Positions 7,484 to 14,962 of a stretch of 14,962 nt of DNA are shown here, one piece after another (position 1 is the stretch's first letter; each line of letters starts with the position of its first letter). The DNA is from JAWLGW01 sp964569055 (GTDB taxonomy: Bacteria > Planctomycetota > J058): NCBI GenBank assembly GCA_964569055.1, contig CAZMSZ010000169.1, positions 1-14,962 of the forward strand. The letters run 5' to 3'. The position numbers and the translations under genes were made by a program. The notes beneath the pieces were generated by a model that was given only the letters and a program-made list of their open reading frames with translations, had not been told where the DNA came from and ran no database searches.

Positions 7484-8214
7484 GCGCGGCTCCGGGGGGC
7501 GCGGCGCCCGCCGCTCGCGCGGCGGCGCTTGCCGGCCGCGGTGAGGATCCCGTTGAACACCACGTCGAGGAGCTCCTCGGCCTGGGCGGCGATGTCCTTC
7601 GCCCGGCCGCCGAAGAAGTTGGTGAACATGGTCCCGTAGAGGAGGTTGCCGACCACGTCGGTGATCCGCTCGGCCGGCATGCGCCGCATGAGCCCCTGGG
7701 CGATCAGCGCCCGCGTCAGCTCCTGCCAGCGCACGATGTTCGCCTCGCGGTGGGCGAAGTAGGTCGGCTTCTTGCGGTCCTTGAACTCGGCCCGCTCCTG
7801 GATCAGCAGCTCGACGAACTCGGGGTGCTTGTCGAAGAACTCGAGGTAGGCCCGCACCGCGCGCGTGATCTGCGCCAGCGGCTCGCGCTCGTCGGCCGCC
7901 GCCGCGTCGACGTGCTCGCGCAGGAGGCGCATGGCGCGGTCGACCGCGGCCAGGAACAGCTCGCGCTTGGTCGGGAAGTAGCGGTAGATCGTGCCCTTCC
8001 CCACCCCGAGCGCGTCGGCCGCGACCTGCACGTCGAGGCAGGGGTAGCCCCGCTCGGCGAACAGGCGGGTCGCGACGGTGAGGATCTCCTCGCTGCGGCG
8101 CGCGGCGAGCGACGCGTCGCGCGGGCGGCCGCGCCGACGCGGGGCCGCCCGCTCGCGCTCACGCGCGGCGGGCGCTCGGGCCGGGGTGGTGCGGGCGGCC
8201 TTGGCTCGGGCCAT
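7480..8214 (-). CDS. TetR/AcrR family transcriptional regulator
   Basis: DNA-binding regulator, most likely a ligand-released repressor of the efflux operon that it heads. The 244 residues include a basic, probably disordered N-terminus (1-36, RRRGRPRD), then the TetR HTH: SEEILTVATRLFAERGY (41-57) and the recognition region AADALGVGKGTIYRYFPTKREL (65-86). The helical ligand domain follows (about 90-225), with FFDKHPEFVELLIQERAEF as a typical segment. The C-terminal tail is again basic. ATG 8214 lies only 2 nt from the assembly gap, so the upstream region, operator and promoter are not visible and a start further upstream cannot be excluded. It is divergent from the kinase gene across the gap, so a shared control region may be hidden there. 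The stop overlaps the TolC GTG start, making regulator and pump genes co-transcribed and probably autoregulated. Confidence 0.93.
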   Translation of the reverse strand: MARAKAARTTPARAPAARERERAAPRRRGRPRDASLAARRSEEILTVATRLFAERGYPCLDVQVAADALGVGKGTIYRYFPTKRELFLAAVDRAMRLLREHVDAAAADEREPLAQITRAVRAYLEFFDKHPEFVELLIQERAEFKDRKKPTYFAHREANIVRWQELTRALIAQGLMRRMPAERITDVVGNLLYGTMFTNFFGGRAKDIAAQAEELLDVVFNGILTAAGKRRRASGGRRAPRSRA

Positions 8215-8216
8215 GG

Positions 8217-8316
8217 NNNNNNNNNNNNNNNNNNNNNNNNNNNNNNNNNNNNNNNNNNNNNNNNNNNNNNNNNNNNNNNNNNNNNNNNNNNNNNNNNNNN
8301 NNNNNNNNNNNNNNNN
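8217..8316. other. Assembly gap (100 N)
   Basis: Exactly 100 N, the usual placeholder for a join of unknown true length. It hides the 5' end of the kinase gene, the TetR promoter/operator and any divergent control region. Confidence 0.98.
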
Positions 8317-11300
8317 CGCCGCCGCCCCCACGCCGCCCTCCGCCGACGAGCAGCTCGCGCGCGCGCTGCTGGCGCGGGGCGTGTTGCCGCGCGAGACGCT
8401 GCAGGCGCTGCTGGCCGAGCGCGACCCCACGCCGCTGGCGCAGCGGCTCGTCGAGCGCGGCCTGGTGCCGCGGGCCACACTGCAGGCGCTGTTCGGCTCG
8501 GGGCCGCCGACGAGCGGGCGCCCGGTCGAGCCGAGCGGGCCCCCTCCGAGCGGGTGGTCCACCGCGCCCGGAGCGCGCGCGAGCGGGCGGCTGCTCGCCT
8601 CCACCGCCAGCACCACCGCGGGTCCAGCGCCCCCACGCTCGCCCGAGCCGCAGCCCGGCGCGCCGGTCGCGCTGCAGTCGGCCGAGGTGCTCTGCGAGCG
8701 GCTGTTGGGGCGCGGCGGCATGGGCGCGGTGTATCTGGTCCGCGACCCGCGCCTCGGGCGGCGCGCGGCGCTCAAGCTGGCGCAGGGCGCCGAGCACGAC
8801 CCGCGCCGGCAGCTCCGGTTCAAGCGCGAGACGCTGGTCACCGCGCAGCTCGACCACCCCAACATTCCGCCGGTGTACGAGGCCGGCCGCACGCCCGAGG
8901 GGCGCGACTACCTGCTCATGCGCTACGTGGGCGGGCGCGCGCTCTCGGCGCTGTTCGCCGAGGCGGGCCCGGGCGCGAGCACGCCGCTGCTCGAGGCGCT
9001 GGTCCGCGTGGGCGAGGCGCTGGCCTACGCCCACAGCCAGGGCGTGGTCCACCGCGACCTCAAGCCCGACAACCTCATGGTCGGCGCGTTCGGCGAGGTG
9101 CTGGTGCTCGACTGGGGCCTGGCGCGGCTCCTGCGCGAGAGCGCCGAGGCCGACCGCAGCCTGCGCAGCGAGCTGGCCCCGAGCGGCGAGGGCGCGGCCG
9201 CCGGGCTGACGGCGGACGGGACGTTCCTGGGCACGCTCGGCTACGCCGCGCCCGAGCAGGTCCGCGGCGAGGACGTCGACGGGCGCGCCGACGTGTTCGG
9301 GCTGGGCGCGATCCTGTGCGAGCTGTTGACCGGGGCGGTCCCGCTGGCGGGCGAGACCGTCGCCGAGCGGATCGGGGCCTCGCTCACGGGGCGGGTCGAC
9401 GTGCCCGACGCGCCGGTGCCGCCCGAGCTGCTCGCGATCGCGCGCCGCGCCACCGCGCCCGATCCCGCGGCGCGCTACGAGAGCGCCGCCGCGTTCGCGG
9501 CCGACCTGCGCGCCTACCTCGAGGGGCGCCCCGTGGCGGCCTACGTCTACCACCCGATCGAGCAGGCGCTGCGGGTGGTGCGCCGTCACCCGGCGCTGTT
9601 CAGCGGGATCGGGGTGGCGTTCGCGCTCACGGTGGTGGCCGTGGCCGCGATCTCGGGCGCGACCGCGCGCGGCGCGGCGGCGGCCCGACGCGAGGCGCTG
9701 GAGCGCTCGCGCGCGCGGAGCGCCGCCGCGGCGGCCTCGTTCGCGGCCACGGCGGAGCGGCCGCCGGCCGATCGGCTGGGGCCGGCGCTCGGGGCGCTGC
9801 AGGCCGCGGAGCGCTGGGGCGCGCTGGCGCCCGACGACCCCGAGGCGGCGGCCGCGGTGTTCGACGCCGCGCTCGCGCTCGGCGACGTGGCCCTGGCGGG
9901 CGAGCAGTGGGCGCTGGCCGAGCAGGCCTACGGGCAGGCGCGCGGCCTGGGCGTCGACGACGGGCGCGCGGAGCGGGCCCAGGGCGAGGTGGAGCGGCGG
10001 CGCTCGGAGGAGGCGCGGCGCCGCGAGCTCGAGCTGGTCTCGCTGCTCGAGGCGGCGCGCTCCGGCGAGCTGGCCGAGCGGCCGCGGGGCGTCGAGGAGG
10101 CGGTGTTCCGCGTGGTGCGCTGGCCCGAGCCGCAGACCGTGGCGCTCCTCGCCGCCGCCCTCGACGAGGTCAGCGCCGAGCTCGGCGGCGAGGTCGAGGC
10201 CCTGCTGCGCGCGGCGGCCACCCCGACGCCGGAGGAGGCGGAGCAGGGCGAGCAGCCGCTCGAAGGGCTGGCGCCCGCCTGGACGCGCGCCGTGCGCGAG
10301 GGCGCGGACGCGCTGAGCGACGCCGAGCGCGGGCTGATCGAGCAGGCGTTCGCGCGCCTCACGCGGCGGGACGCGCGGGAGCGCGGCGGGGCGCGGGCCA
10401 GCGGGAAGGCGTGGGTGCAGGTCCTCGACGAGCGCGCGCCGGTCGACCTCTCCGAGCTCGCCGCGCGGCGGCAGGCCCGCCTCTCGCCCGGGCTGTTCGA
10501 CGCGGCCCGGCTCGCCGCGGAGGCGCTGGGCTGGATCGGGAGGGCCGAGGGGGTCGAGCCGCTCGTGCGCTACCTCGAGGTCGAGCACGACCCCGTGCGC
10601 GCCGCGGCGGCGGGGGCGGCCCTGGCGCGGATCGGCGGCGCGCCGGCGCAGCGCGCGCTCCTGGTCGCGCTGCGGCGGTTCCGCCCGCGCACCGCGCGCT
10701 TCGCCAACCTGGTCGCCGCCGCCAGCGCGCGCACGGCGATCGGCCTCGAGCCGGCGGACGACTCGCCCGAGGCGCTGTTGGCCCACGCGCGCGACCTGCG
10801 CCTGTTGGGGCGGCAGGACCTCGCGAGCGCCGCGCTCGAGCAGGCGGTGGCGAAGGCCCCCGAGCACGCCGCCGCCTGGGCGGAGCTCGCCAGCGTGCGG
10901 ATCGAGGCGGGGCAGGTGGAGGAGGGCGGCGCCGCGGCCGAGCGCGCGCTCGCGATCGACCCCGCGCTCGCGATCGCCTGGTGCGACCTGGCGCTGGTCG
11001 AGGTGCTGCGCCGGCGCCTGCCCGAGGCGGAGCGCGCGGCCGAGCGGGCGCTGACGCTCGCCCCAAAGCTGGCCATGGCCTGGCACAACCGCGGGCTGGC
11101 CCGCCTGGAGCGGGCCGAGCTGGCGGGGGCCCGGGCCGACTTCGACCGCGCGCTCGAGCTCTCTCCCGAGCTGGGGGTGGCCTGGGCGAACCGCTCGATC
11201 TGCCGCGCGCTCCTGCGCGACCACGAGGGCGCGCTCGCCGACGGGGAGCGCGCGGTCGAGCTCGCGCCCCAGCTCGCGGTGAGCTGGCGGGCGAGGGGCA

Positions 11301-12352
11301 CGGCCTTGCGGTCCCTGGGGAGGTTCGACCGGGCGCGCGTCGACGCCGACCGCGCGATCGAGGTCGAGGCGGAGGACGCCGCCTCGTACGTCCTGCGGGC
11401 CGAACTCAAGATCCGCGCAGGGGACCTCGACGGCGCGCTGGCCGACTGCGCCCGCGCGCTCGCCCTCGCGCCCGATCGCCCGGCCCCGTGGCTCAACCGC
11501 GCGGCCGCCTACCGGCTGCTCGGCGACTACCCGAGCGCGCGCGACGCGGTGGAGCAGGCCCTGCGGCTCGTGCCCGACGACCCCGCCGCGCTCACGCACC
11601 TCGCCGTGCTGCTGCGCGAGAGCGGGCGCAGCGAGGAGGCGCTGGCGCAGCTCGACCGCGCGCTCGCCCGCGACCCCGACCTCGTCGACGCGCACGACAC
11701 GCGCGGGCTCACGCTCATCGACCTCGGCCGCCACGCCGAGGCCGCGGCGGCGCTCGAGCGCGCGCTCGCGCTCGACCCGAAGCGGGCGTACGCGTGGACC
11801 AGCCTGGGCTACGCGCGCACCCTCCTGGGGCAGTACGAGGAGGCGCTCGCGGCGCACGACCGCGCGCTGGCGCTGGCTCCCACCCTGGCGATCGCGCGGA
11901 GCAACCGCGCCGTCACGCTGCTGCGCCGCGGGCAGGAGGGCGACCTCGAGCGCGCGCACGACGAGTTCCGGCGCGCGGTCGAGCTCGACCCCAAGGCGGC
12001 GCTCCTGCGCGCCAACCTGGCCGAGGTGCTGCGCCGGCTCGGGCGGCTCGACGAGGCGCGCGCCGAGCTCGAGCGCGCGGTCGAGCTCGACCCGCGCCAG
12101 CCGATCGTGCAGCGTCAGCGCGCCGAGCTGGCGCTGCAGGAGGGCGAGCTCGAGCGCGCCTACCGCTACGCCGACGAGGCGCTGGCGATCGACCCCAACG
12201 ACCTGCAGGTGCTGTTCGTGCGCGGGGCCGCGGCCTGGCGCGCCGGGGAGCAGGAGGCGGGTCGGCGCGACCTCGAGGCGGTGCTGCGGCGCGCGGCTCC
12301 GCGCAGCTCCCTCGCCCGCAAGGCGAAGAAGGAGTTGCAGCGGGCGAAGTGA
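8317..12352 (+). CDS. Transmembrane Ser/Thr protein kinase with HEAT-like segment and 15 TPRs; 5' end missing in gap
   Basis: Hanks-type kinase, probably a membrane-anchored signalling scaffold. The 1344 visible residues are numbered from the first whole codon at 8318. Two related motifs lie at 11-36 and 39-62. The kinase domain spans about 124-400: glycine loop GRGGMG (131-136), K153 in AALKLA, E171, catalytic HRDLKPDN (245-252), DWG (265-267) in place of DFG, and APE (311-313). All key catalytic residues are present, so it should be active. One TM segment is at about 427-447. An Ala-rich helical region follows (about 455-575), then a HEAT-like segment (about 731-787) and 15 TPR units (817-1328) for protein-protein contacts. 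The kinase end should be cytoplasmic, and a single TM would place the TPR part outside the cytoplasm, an inference from topology. DWG kinases joined to TPRs are familiar in Planctomycetota. The start codon and true length are hidden. Confidence 0.93.
10766..12301 (+). repeat. TPR-coding tandem repeat array inside the kinase gene (15 units)
   Basis: Units of 34 codons (102 nt) repeat in strict phase. Eleven consecutive units cover residues 817-1190, one unit of 36 residues covers 1191-1226 (a two-residue insertion near GQEGDL), and three more of 34 cover 1227-1328. Each ends near an (A/V)-x-x-x-P or ELDP-type turn. Repeats are diverged at both protein and DNA level, so they are evolutionarily old and not a recent slippage product. 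Confidence 0.85.
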
Positions 12353-12379
12353 CCGTCGATCGATTCGATCGGTCTATCT

Positions 12380-12401
12380 GATCGAGCCGTTCGATCGTTT
12401 T
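12380..12401 (+). terminator. Candidate weak intrinsic terminator after the kinase gene
   Basis: GATCGA (12380-12385) and TCGATC (12391-12396) form a perfect 6-bp stem with loop GCCGT, followed by GTTTT. It lies 28 nt after the kinase stop. The stem is short and only half GC, so strength is doubtful. A less regular GACCG/CGGTC pairing (12351-12374) lies just upstream, and the GATCGA/TCGATCG motifs could instead be operator half-sites. Confidence 0.35.
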
Positions 12402-12425
12402 GATTCATTCGGCGAGATTCTCCAA

Positions 12426-12480
12426 GGGGTTACGGCGGGCCCGGCTCGTGCGCTAGGCCCCGCAGCAACCCCAAGGAGGA
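12426..12480 (+). promoter_or_regulatory. Structured leader and Shine-Dalgarno of the DoxX gene
   Basis: GGGGTT (12426-12431) pairs with AACCCC (12467-12472). Inside, GCGGGCC (about 12435-12441) can pair with GGCCCCGC (about 12456-12463) with one bulge, leaving a loop of about 14 nt. The strong Shine-Dalgarno AAGGAGGA (12473-12480) starts at the foot of the outer stem and lies 6 nt before ATG 12487. The shape could control initiation or terminate transcription. I could not match it to a known riboswitch class. Confidence 0.4.
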
Positions 12481-12486
12481 CTGCTC

Positions 12487-12916
12487 ATGATCGCTCGCCT
12501 GCTCCGTCCCCGCCTCGACGAAGGCCTGCTCGTGATCCGCCTGATGCTGGCGGTGGTGTTCGTGTTCCACGGCGCGCAGAAGCTGTTCGGCGCGTTCGGC
12601 GGCCCCGGCCTCGAGGGCTTCGCGGGCTACCTCGGCTCGCTCGGCGTCCCGCTCCCCGGGCCGAGCGCGTTCCTGGCCGGCGCCGCCGAGCTGTTCGGCG
12701 GCCTCGCCCTCGCGACCGGCGTCGGCCTGCGCCTGCTCGCGCTCCCGCTGGCGTTCACCATGCTCGTGGCGGCGACCACCGCGCACAGCGGGTTCGACGC
12801 CACCCAGGGCGGCGGCGAGTACGCGCTGACCCTGGGCGCGGTCGTGATCGGGCTCGCGCTCACCGGCCCGGGCAAGTACTCGCTGAGCGCGCTCCTGCCC
12901 CGCGCGATCGCCGAGC
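12487..12916 (+). CDS. DoxX family membrane protein; 3' end in the assembly gap
   Basis: Small integral inner-membrane protein of the DoxX family, whose members are linked to redox and oxidative-stress functions though many are uncharacterised. The 143 visible residues hold four hydrophobic segments: about 14-31, 60-77, 79-96 and 115-130. The family signature is RLMLAVVFVFHGAQKLFGAFGG (about 18-39), with the conserved HGAQKLFG after TM1. Family proteins are usually about 130-160 residues, so little should be missing beyond PRAIAE at the gap. The ATG at 12487 is preceded by an excellent AAGGAGGA. It lies 134 nt after the kinase gene with a candidate terminator between, so it is probably a separate transcription unit. 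Whether it is co-transcribed with the NTF2-like gene beyond the gap cannot be told. Confidence 0.9.
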
Positions 12917-13016
12917 NNNNNNNNNNNNNNNNNNNNNNNNNNNNNNNNNNNNNNNNNNNNNNNNNNNNNNNNNNNNNNNNNNNNNNNNNNNNNNNNNNNN
13001 NNNNNNNNNNNNNNNN
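12917..13016. other. Assembly gap (100 N)
   Basis: Exactly 100 N, again a likely placeholder. It hides the end of the DoxX gene, the beginning of the NTF2-like gene and any promoter between them. Confidence 0.98.
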
Positions 13017-13238
13017 CTGCCCGCCAACCTCGAGCGCGAGCGCGCGTTCGTGGGCTCGATCCGCGAGGTCACCGGCTTCGTGGCCGACAAGGTCGCGGTC
13101 GCGGGCGACGTCTCGTTCTACGAGAACGTCATGGACTGGATCGACACGTCGGGCCAGGCGCAGCACGTCGAGCAGGTCGTCGTCGCCACCTGGCGCGACG
13201 GGAAGATCGTGCACGAGCGCTTCTACTACGCGGGCTGA
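13017..13238 (+). CDS. SnoaL/NTF2-like domain protein, C-terminal part only
   Basis: The last 73 residues of a probable nuclear-transport-factor-2 / SnoaL-like protein; the start is lost in the gap. The visible part has the closing strands of the alpha+beta cone fold: FVADKVAVAGDVSFYENVMDWI, then HVEQVVVATWRDGKIVHERFYY, which is the family's typical WRDGKI..ERFYY ending. Family members of about 120-140 residues include polyketide cyclases, ketosteroid isomerases and many stand-alone proteins of unknown substrate, so no reaction can be assigned. A GTG at 13050 lies in frame but would cut the domain in half, so the real start is upstream. It ends 52 nt before the flavin-dependent oxidoreductase gene, with a strong hairpin between. 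Confidence 0.72.
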   Translation: MPANLERERAFVGSIREVTGFVADKVAVAGDVSFYENVMDWIDTSGQAQHVEQVVVATWRDGKIVHERFYYAG

Positions 13239-13247
13239 GCCGCGCTG

Positions 13248-13279
13248 CGGCGCGGGCGCGAGCGATCGCGCCCGCGCCG
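13248..13279 (+). terminator. Strong GC hairpin with GCGA tetraloop
   Basis: A perfect 14-bp stem, 13248-13261 with 13266-13279, is closed by a GCGA loop (13262-13265), a GNRA tetraloop. It starts 9 nt after the NTF2-like stop and ends 11 nt before the oxidoreductase ATG. No U-tract follows, so it is either a U-less terminator, an RNA-stabilising 3' end or a translational control hairpin for the next gene. Confidence 0.5.
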
Positions 13280-13290
13280 GCGGACCTACA

Positions 13291-14331
13291 ATGACCCACG
13301 TGACACAGCTCCTCTACTCGGTCCTCGACCTGTGCCCGATCGTCCCCGGCGGGAGCGCGGCGCAGGCGTTCGCGAGCTCGCTCGACCTGGCGCGCCACGC
13401 GGAGCGCTGGGGCTATCACCGCTTCTGGCTGGCCGAGCACCACAACATTCCCGGCGTGGCCAGCGCGGCGACCTCGGTCCTGATCGGGTTCATAGCCGGC
13501 GGGACCGAGCGGATCCGGGTCGGCGCGGGCGGGGTCATGCTCCCCAACCACAGCCCGCTGGTGATCGCCGAGCAGTTCGGCACGCTCGAGTCGCTCTACC
13601 CGGGGCGGATCGACCTCGGCCTGGGGCGCGCGCCCGGCACCGACCCCCGCACCACCCGCGCGCTGCGCCGCGGCAGCGGGGCCGACGCGGAGCGGTTCCC
13701 CGACGACGTGCTCGAGCTGCAGGCCTACTTCGCGCCCGCCGCGCCGGGGCAGGCGGTGCGCGCGATTCCGGGCGAGGGGCTGCGCGTCCCGCTGTACCTG
13801 CTCGGCTCGAGCACCTTCGGGGCGCGGCTCGCCGCCGAGCTGGGGCTGCCCTACGCGTTCGCCTCGCACTTCGCGCCCGACGCGCTGCACCTCGCGCTCG
13901 ACCTCTACCGCACCCACTTCAAGCCCTCGGCCCAGCTCGAGCGACCGCACGCGATCGTGGGCTTCAACCTGTTCGCCGCCGACACCGACGCCGAGGCGCG
14001 CCGGCTGTTCACCACGCTGCAGCAGCTGTTCTTGAACCTGATCCGCGGCCACCCGCGCGAGGTGCCCGCCCCGCTCGACTCCATGGAAGGGCGCTGGTCG
14101 CCGCTCGAGCAGGCGCACGTCGAGCGCATGACCCGCTACTCGGTGGTCGGCGGGCCCGAGGCGGTCGAGGCGCAGCTCGAGGCCCTGCTCGAGGAGACCG
14201 AGGCGGACGAGCTGATCGCGACCGCGCAGGTGTTCGACCACGCCGCGCGGCTGCGCTCGTTCGAGCTGGGGGCGGCGGCGCTCGGCCGGCTGGCGGCGCG
14301 GCGCTCGCCGCGCGGCGCCGCCCGCGGTTGA
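13291..14331 (+). CDS. LLM class flavin-dependent oxidoreductase (YhbW/MsnO8-like)
   Basis: Bacterial-luciferase-fold (TIM barrel) enzyme that would use reduced flavin, probably as a monooxygenase or reductase; the substrate is unknown. The 346 residues equal the family's usual length. From memory the sequence follows E. coli YhbW closely: SVLDLCPI near the N-terminus, RFWLAEHHNIPGVASAATSVLIG (about 45-67), GGVMLPNHSPLVIAEQFGTLESLYPGRIDLGLGRAPGTD (about 79-117), LGSSTFGARLAAELGLPYAFASHFAPD (about 171-197), and a C-terminal QVFDHAARLRSFEL. ATG 13291 gives the expected N-terminus; GGCGGA just upstream may serve as a weak ribosome-binding site next to the hairpin at 13248-13279. The tail after residue 330 is Arg/Ala-rich. 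The gene converges with the membrane-protein gene on the other strand, 7 nt apart. The YhbW-type assignment is firm, the biological role is not. Confidence 0.95.
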   Translation: MTHVTQLLYSVLDLCPIVPGGSAAQAFASSLDLARHAERWGYHRFWLAEHHNIPGVASAATSVLIGFIAGGTERIRVGAGGVMLPNHSPLVIAEQFGTLESLYPGRIDLGLGRAPGTDPRTTRALRRGSGADAERFPDDVLELQAYFAPAAPGQAVRAIPGEGLRVPLYLLGSSTFGARLAAELGLPYAFASHFAPDALHLALDLYRTHFKPSAQLERPHAIVGFNLFAADTDAEARRLFTTLQQLFLNLIRGHPREVPAPLDSMEGRWSPLEQAHVERMTRYSVVGGPEAVEAQLEALLEETEADELIATAQVFDHAARLRSFELGAAALGRLAARRSPRGAARG

Positions 14332-14338
14332 GTCGGGC

Positions 14339-14962
14339 TCAGCTCGGCTCGACCCCGTCCGTCGCCTCGCGCGCCGCGGCCCGGATCGCCCAGGCGCCGG
14401 TCGTGGGCGTCTCGTGGGAGCTGGGCGGCCGCTCGTCGCGTTCGTCGTCGGCGGGGATCACCGGCGTCTCGGCGGGGAGCGGCGCAGGCGCCGCCGCGGT
14501 CGGCGCCGCCGCGCGCCGCGTCCCACGGACCAAGCGGAGCGCGGCCGTCGCGAGCACCAGCAGCGCGCCGCCCGCCACGTAGGCGGCGAAGTGGAGGGAC
14601 TCCGCGACCCACAGCACGGTCCAGTGCACGAGCGCGTAGAGCCCCGCGCCCGCGAACAGCCAAGACGGCACCCCGGTCCGCGGCCGGAGCCGCTGAACCA
14701 GCGCCAGGGCCACGACGCCGAGCGCGAGGAGCGGCAAGCCCGGATACTCCTCCCAGCCGTAGTCGTAGCCGGCCCAGCGGAAGCAGCCGGCGATCACCAC
14801 GGCGGCCCCGCCCAGGGCGATCGCCGCGAGCGCGCCGCGCGGATCGAACGCCGGGGCCACGGTGCGCCGCGCTGCGCGGACCACCCCGCGTCGGGCGAGC
14901 TCGGCCGCGGCCTGCGCCTGCGCCCGCAGCCGCGGGCCGCGCGGGTAGCGCCGCTCGAGCAG
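14339..14962 (-). CDS. Uncharacterised multi-pass membrane protein; N-terminus open at the window edge
   Basis: I do not recognise this family. The reading frame is open to the right edge, and the first visible codons (LLERRYPRGPRLRAQAQAA) look like a genuine soluble cytoplasmic stretch, so the true start is probably outside the window. A GTG at 14884 is an alternative start giving 181 residues. Four hydrophobic segments are visible, numbered from that GTG: about 18-36 (ALAAIALGGAAVVIAGCF), 48-64 (LPLLALGVVALALVQ), 74-93 (LFAGAGLYALVHWTVLWVAE) and 98-115 (FAAYVAGGALLVLATAAL). A hydrophilic tail of about 60 residues rich in Ala, Pro and charges follows. It is convergent with the flavin oxidoreductase gene, its stop 7 nt from that gene's stop. 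Codon use matches the surroundings. Function cannot be assigned. Confidence 0.65.
   Translation of the reverse strand: MLERRYPRGPRLRAQAQAAAELARRGVVRAARRTVAPAFDPRGALAAIALGGAAVVIAGCFRWAGYDYGWEEYPGLPLLALGVVALALVQRLRPRTGVPSWLFAGAGLYALVHWTVLWVAESLHFAAYVAGGALLVLATAALRLVRGTRRAAAPTAAAPAPLPAETPVIPADDERDERPPSSHETPTTGAWAIRAAAREATDGVEPS

Noticed and set aside
7750..12381. Very long open frames (about 1543 codons plus, about 1266 codons minus at 8159-11959) over the kinase gene
   Set aside because: Both cross the N gap, are Arg/Gly/Ala-rich and lack domains; the third frame carries the kinase, HEAT-like and TPR motifs.
12351..12400. Clustered GATCGA/TCGATCG motifs as a defined operator
   Set aside because: The motifs are irregularly spaced and no regulator for them is evident; only the hairpin reading (12380-12401) was kept, at low confidence.

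Overview
The window is very GC-rich (roughly 70% or more by eye) and densely coding. It has two runs of exactly 100 N (8217-8316 and 12917-13016), so it is probably a scaffolded draft or metagenome-derived assembly, and neighbour relations across those gaps rest on scaffolding. The organism is probably Planctomycetota, with Myxococcota or another high-GC Gram-negative phylum as alternatives. The reasons are a large Ser/Thr kinase with a DWG in place of DFG fused to a membrane segment and a long TPR array, a four-helix-bundle (23S-IVS-type) protein gene, and tripartite efflux lipoproteins that need an outer membrane. This lineage call is inference.

Left half (1-8214, all minus strand): a TetR-controlled efflux operon, transcribed right to left. 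The order is TetR regulator (8214-7480), TolC-type outer-membrane lipoprotein (7483-6107), HlyD/AcrA-type adaptor lipoprotein (6110-4884), AcrB/HAE1-type RND pump (4252-1088) and a DHA1-like MFS exporter (1079 to beyond the left edge). The first three genes overlap by GTGA, and MFS follows RND by 8 nt, so the set reads as one coupled unit that would expel a toxic compound from cytoplasm and periplasm.

The unusual part is the adaptor-pump junction (4253-4883). A 150-residue four-helix-bundle protein gene (4812-4360) sits there, and its last codons run into an AT-rich, about 127-bp imperfect inverted repeat (4275-4401) quite unlike the GC-rich surroundings. This looks like a small inserted unit that split the adaptor and pump genes without breaking either.

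Right half (8317-14962): a kinase-HEAT-TPR protein (plus strand, 5' end lost in the first gap) is divergent from the TetR gene. After a candidate terminator comes a structured leader and a DoxX-family membrane protein (3' end lost in the second gap). Beyond that gap are the end of a SnoaL/NTF2-like protein, a strong GCGA-tetraloop hairpin and a YhbW-like flavin-dependent oxidoreductase. A multi-pass membrane protein gene converges on it from the right edge. No rRNA, tRNA, CRISPR array, transposase or replication origin was seen.
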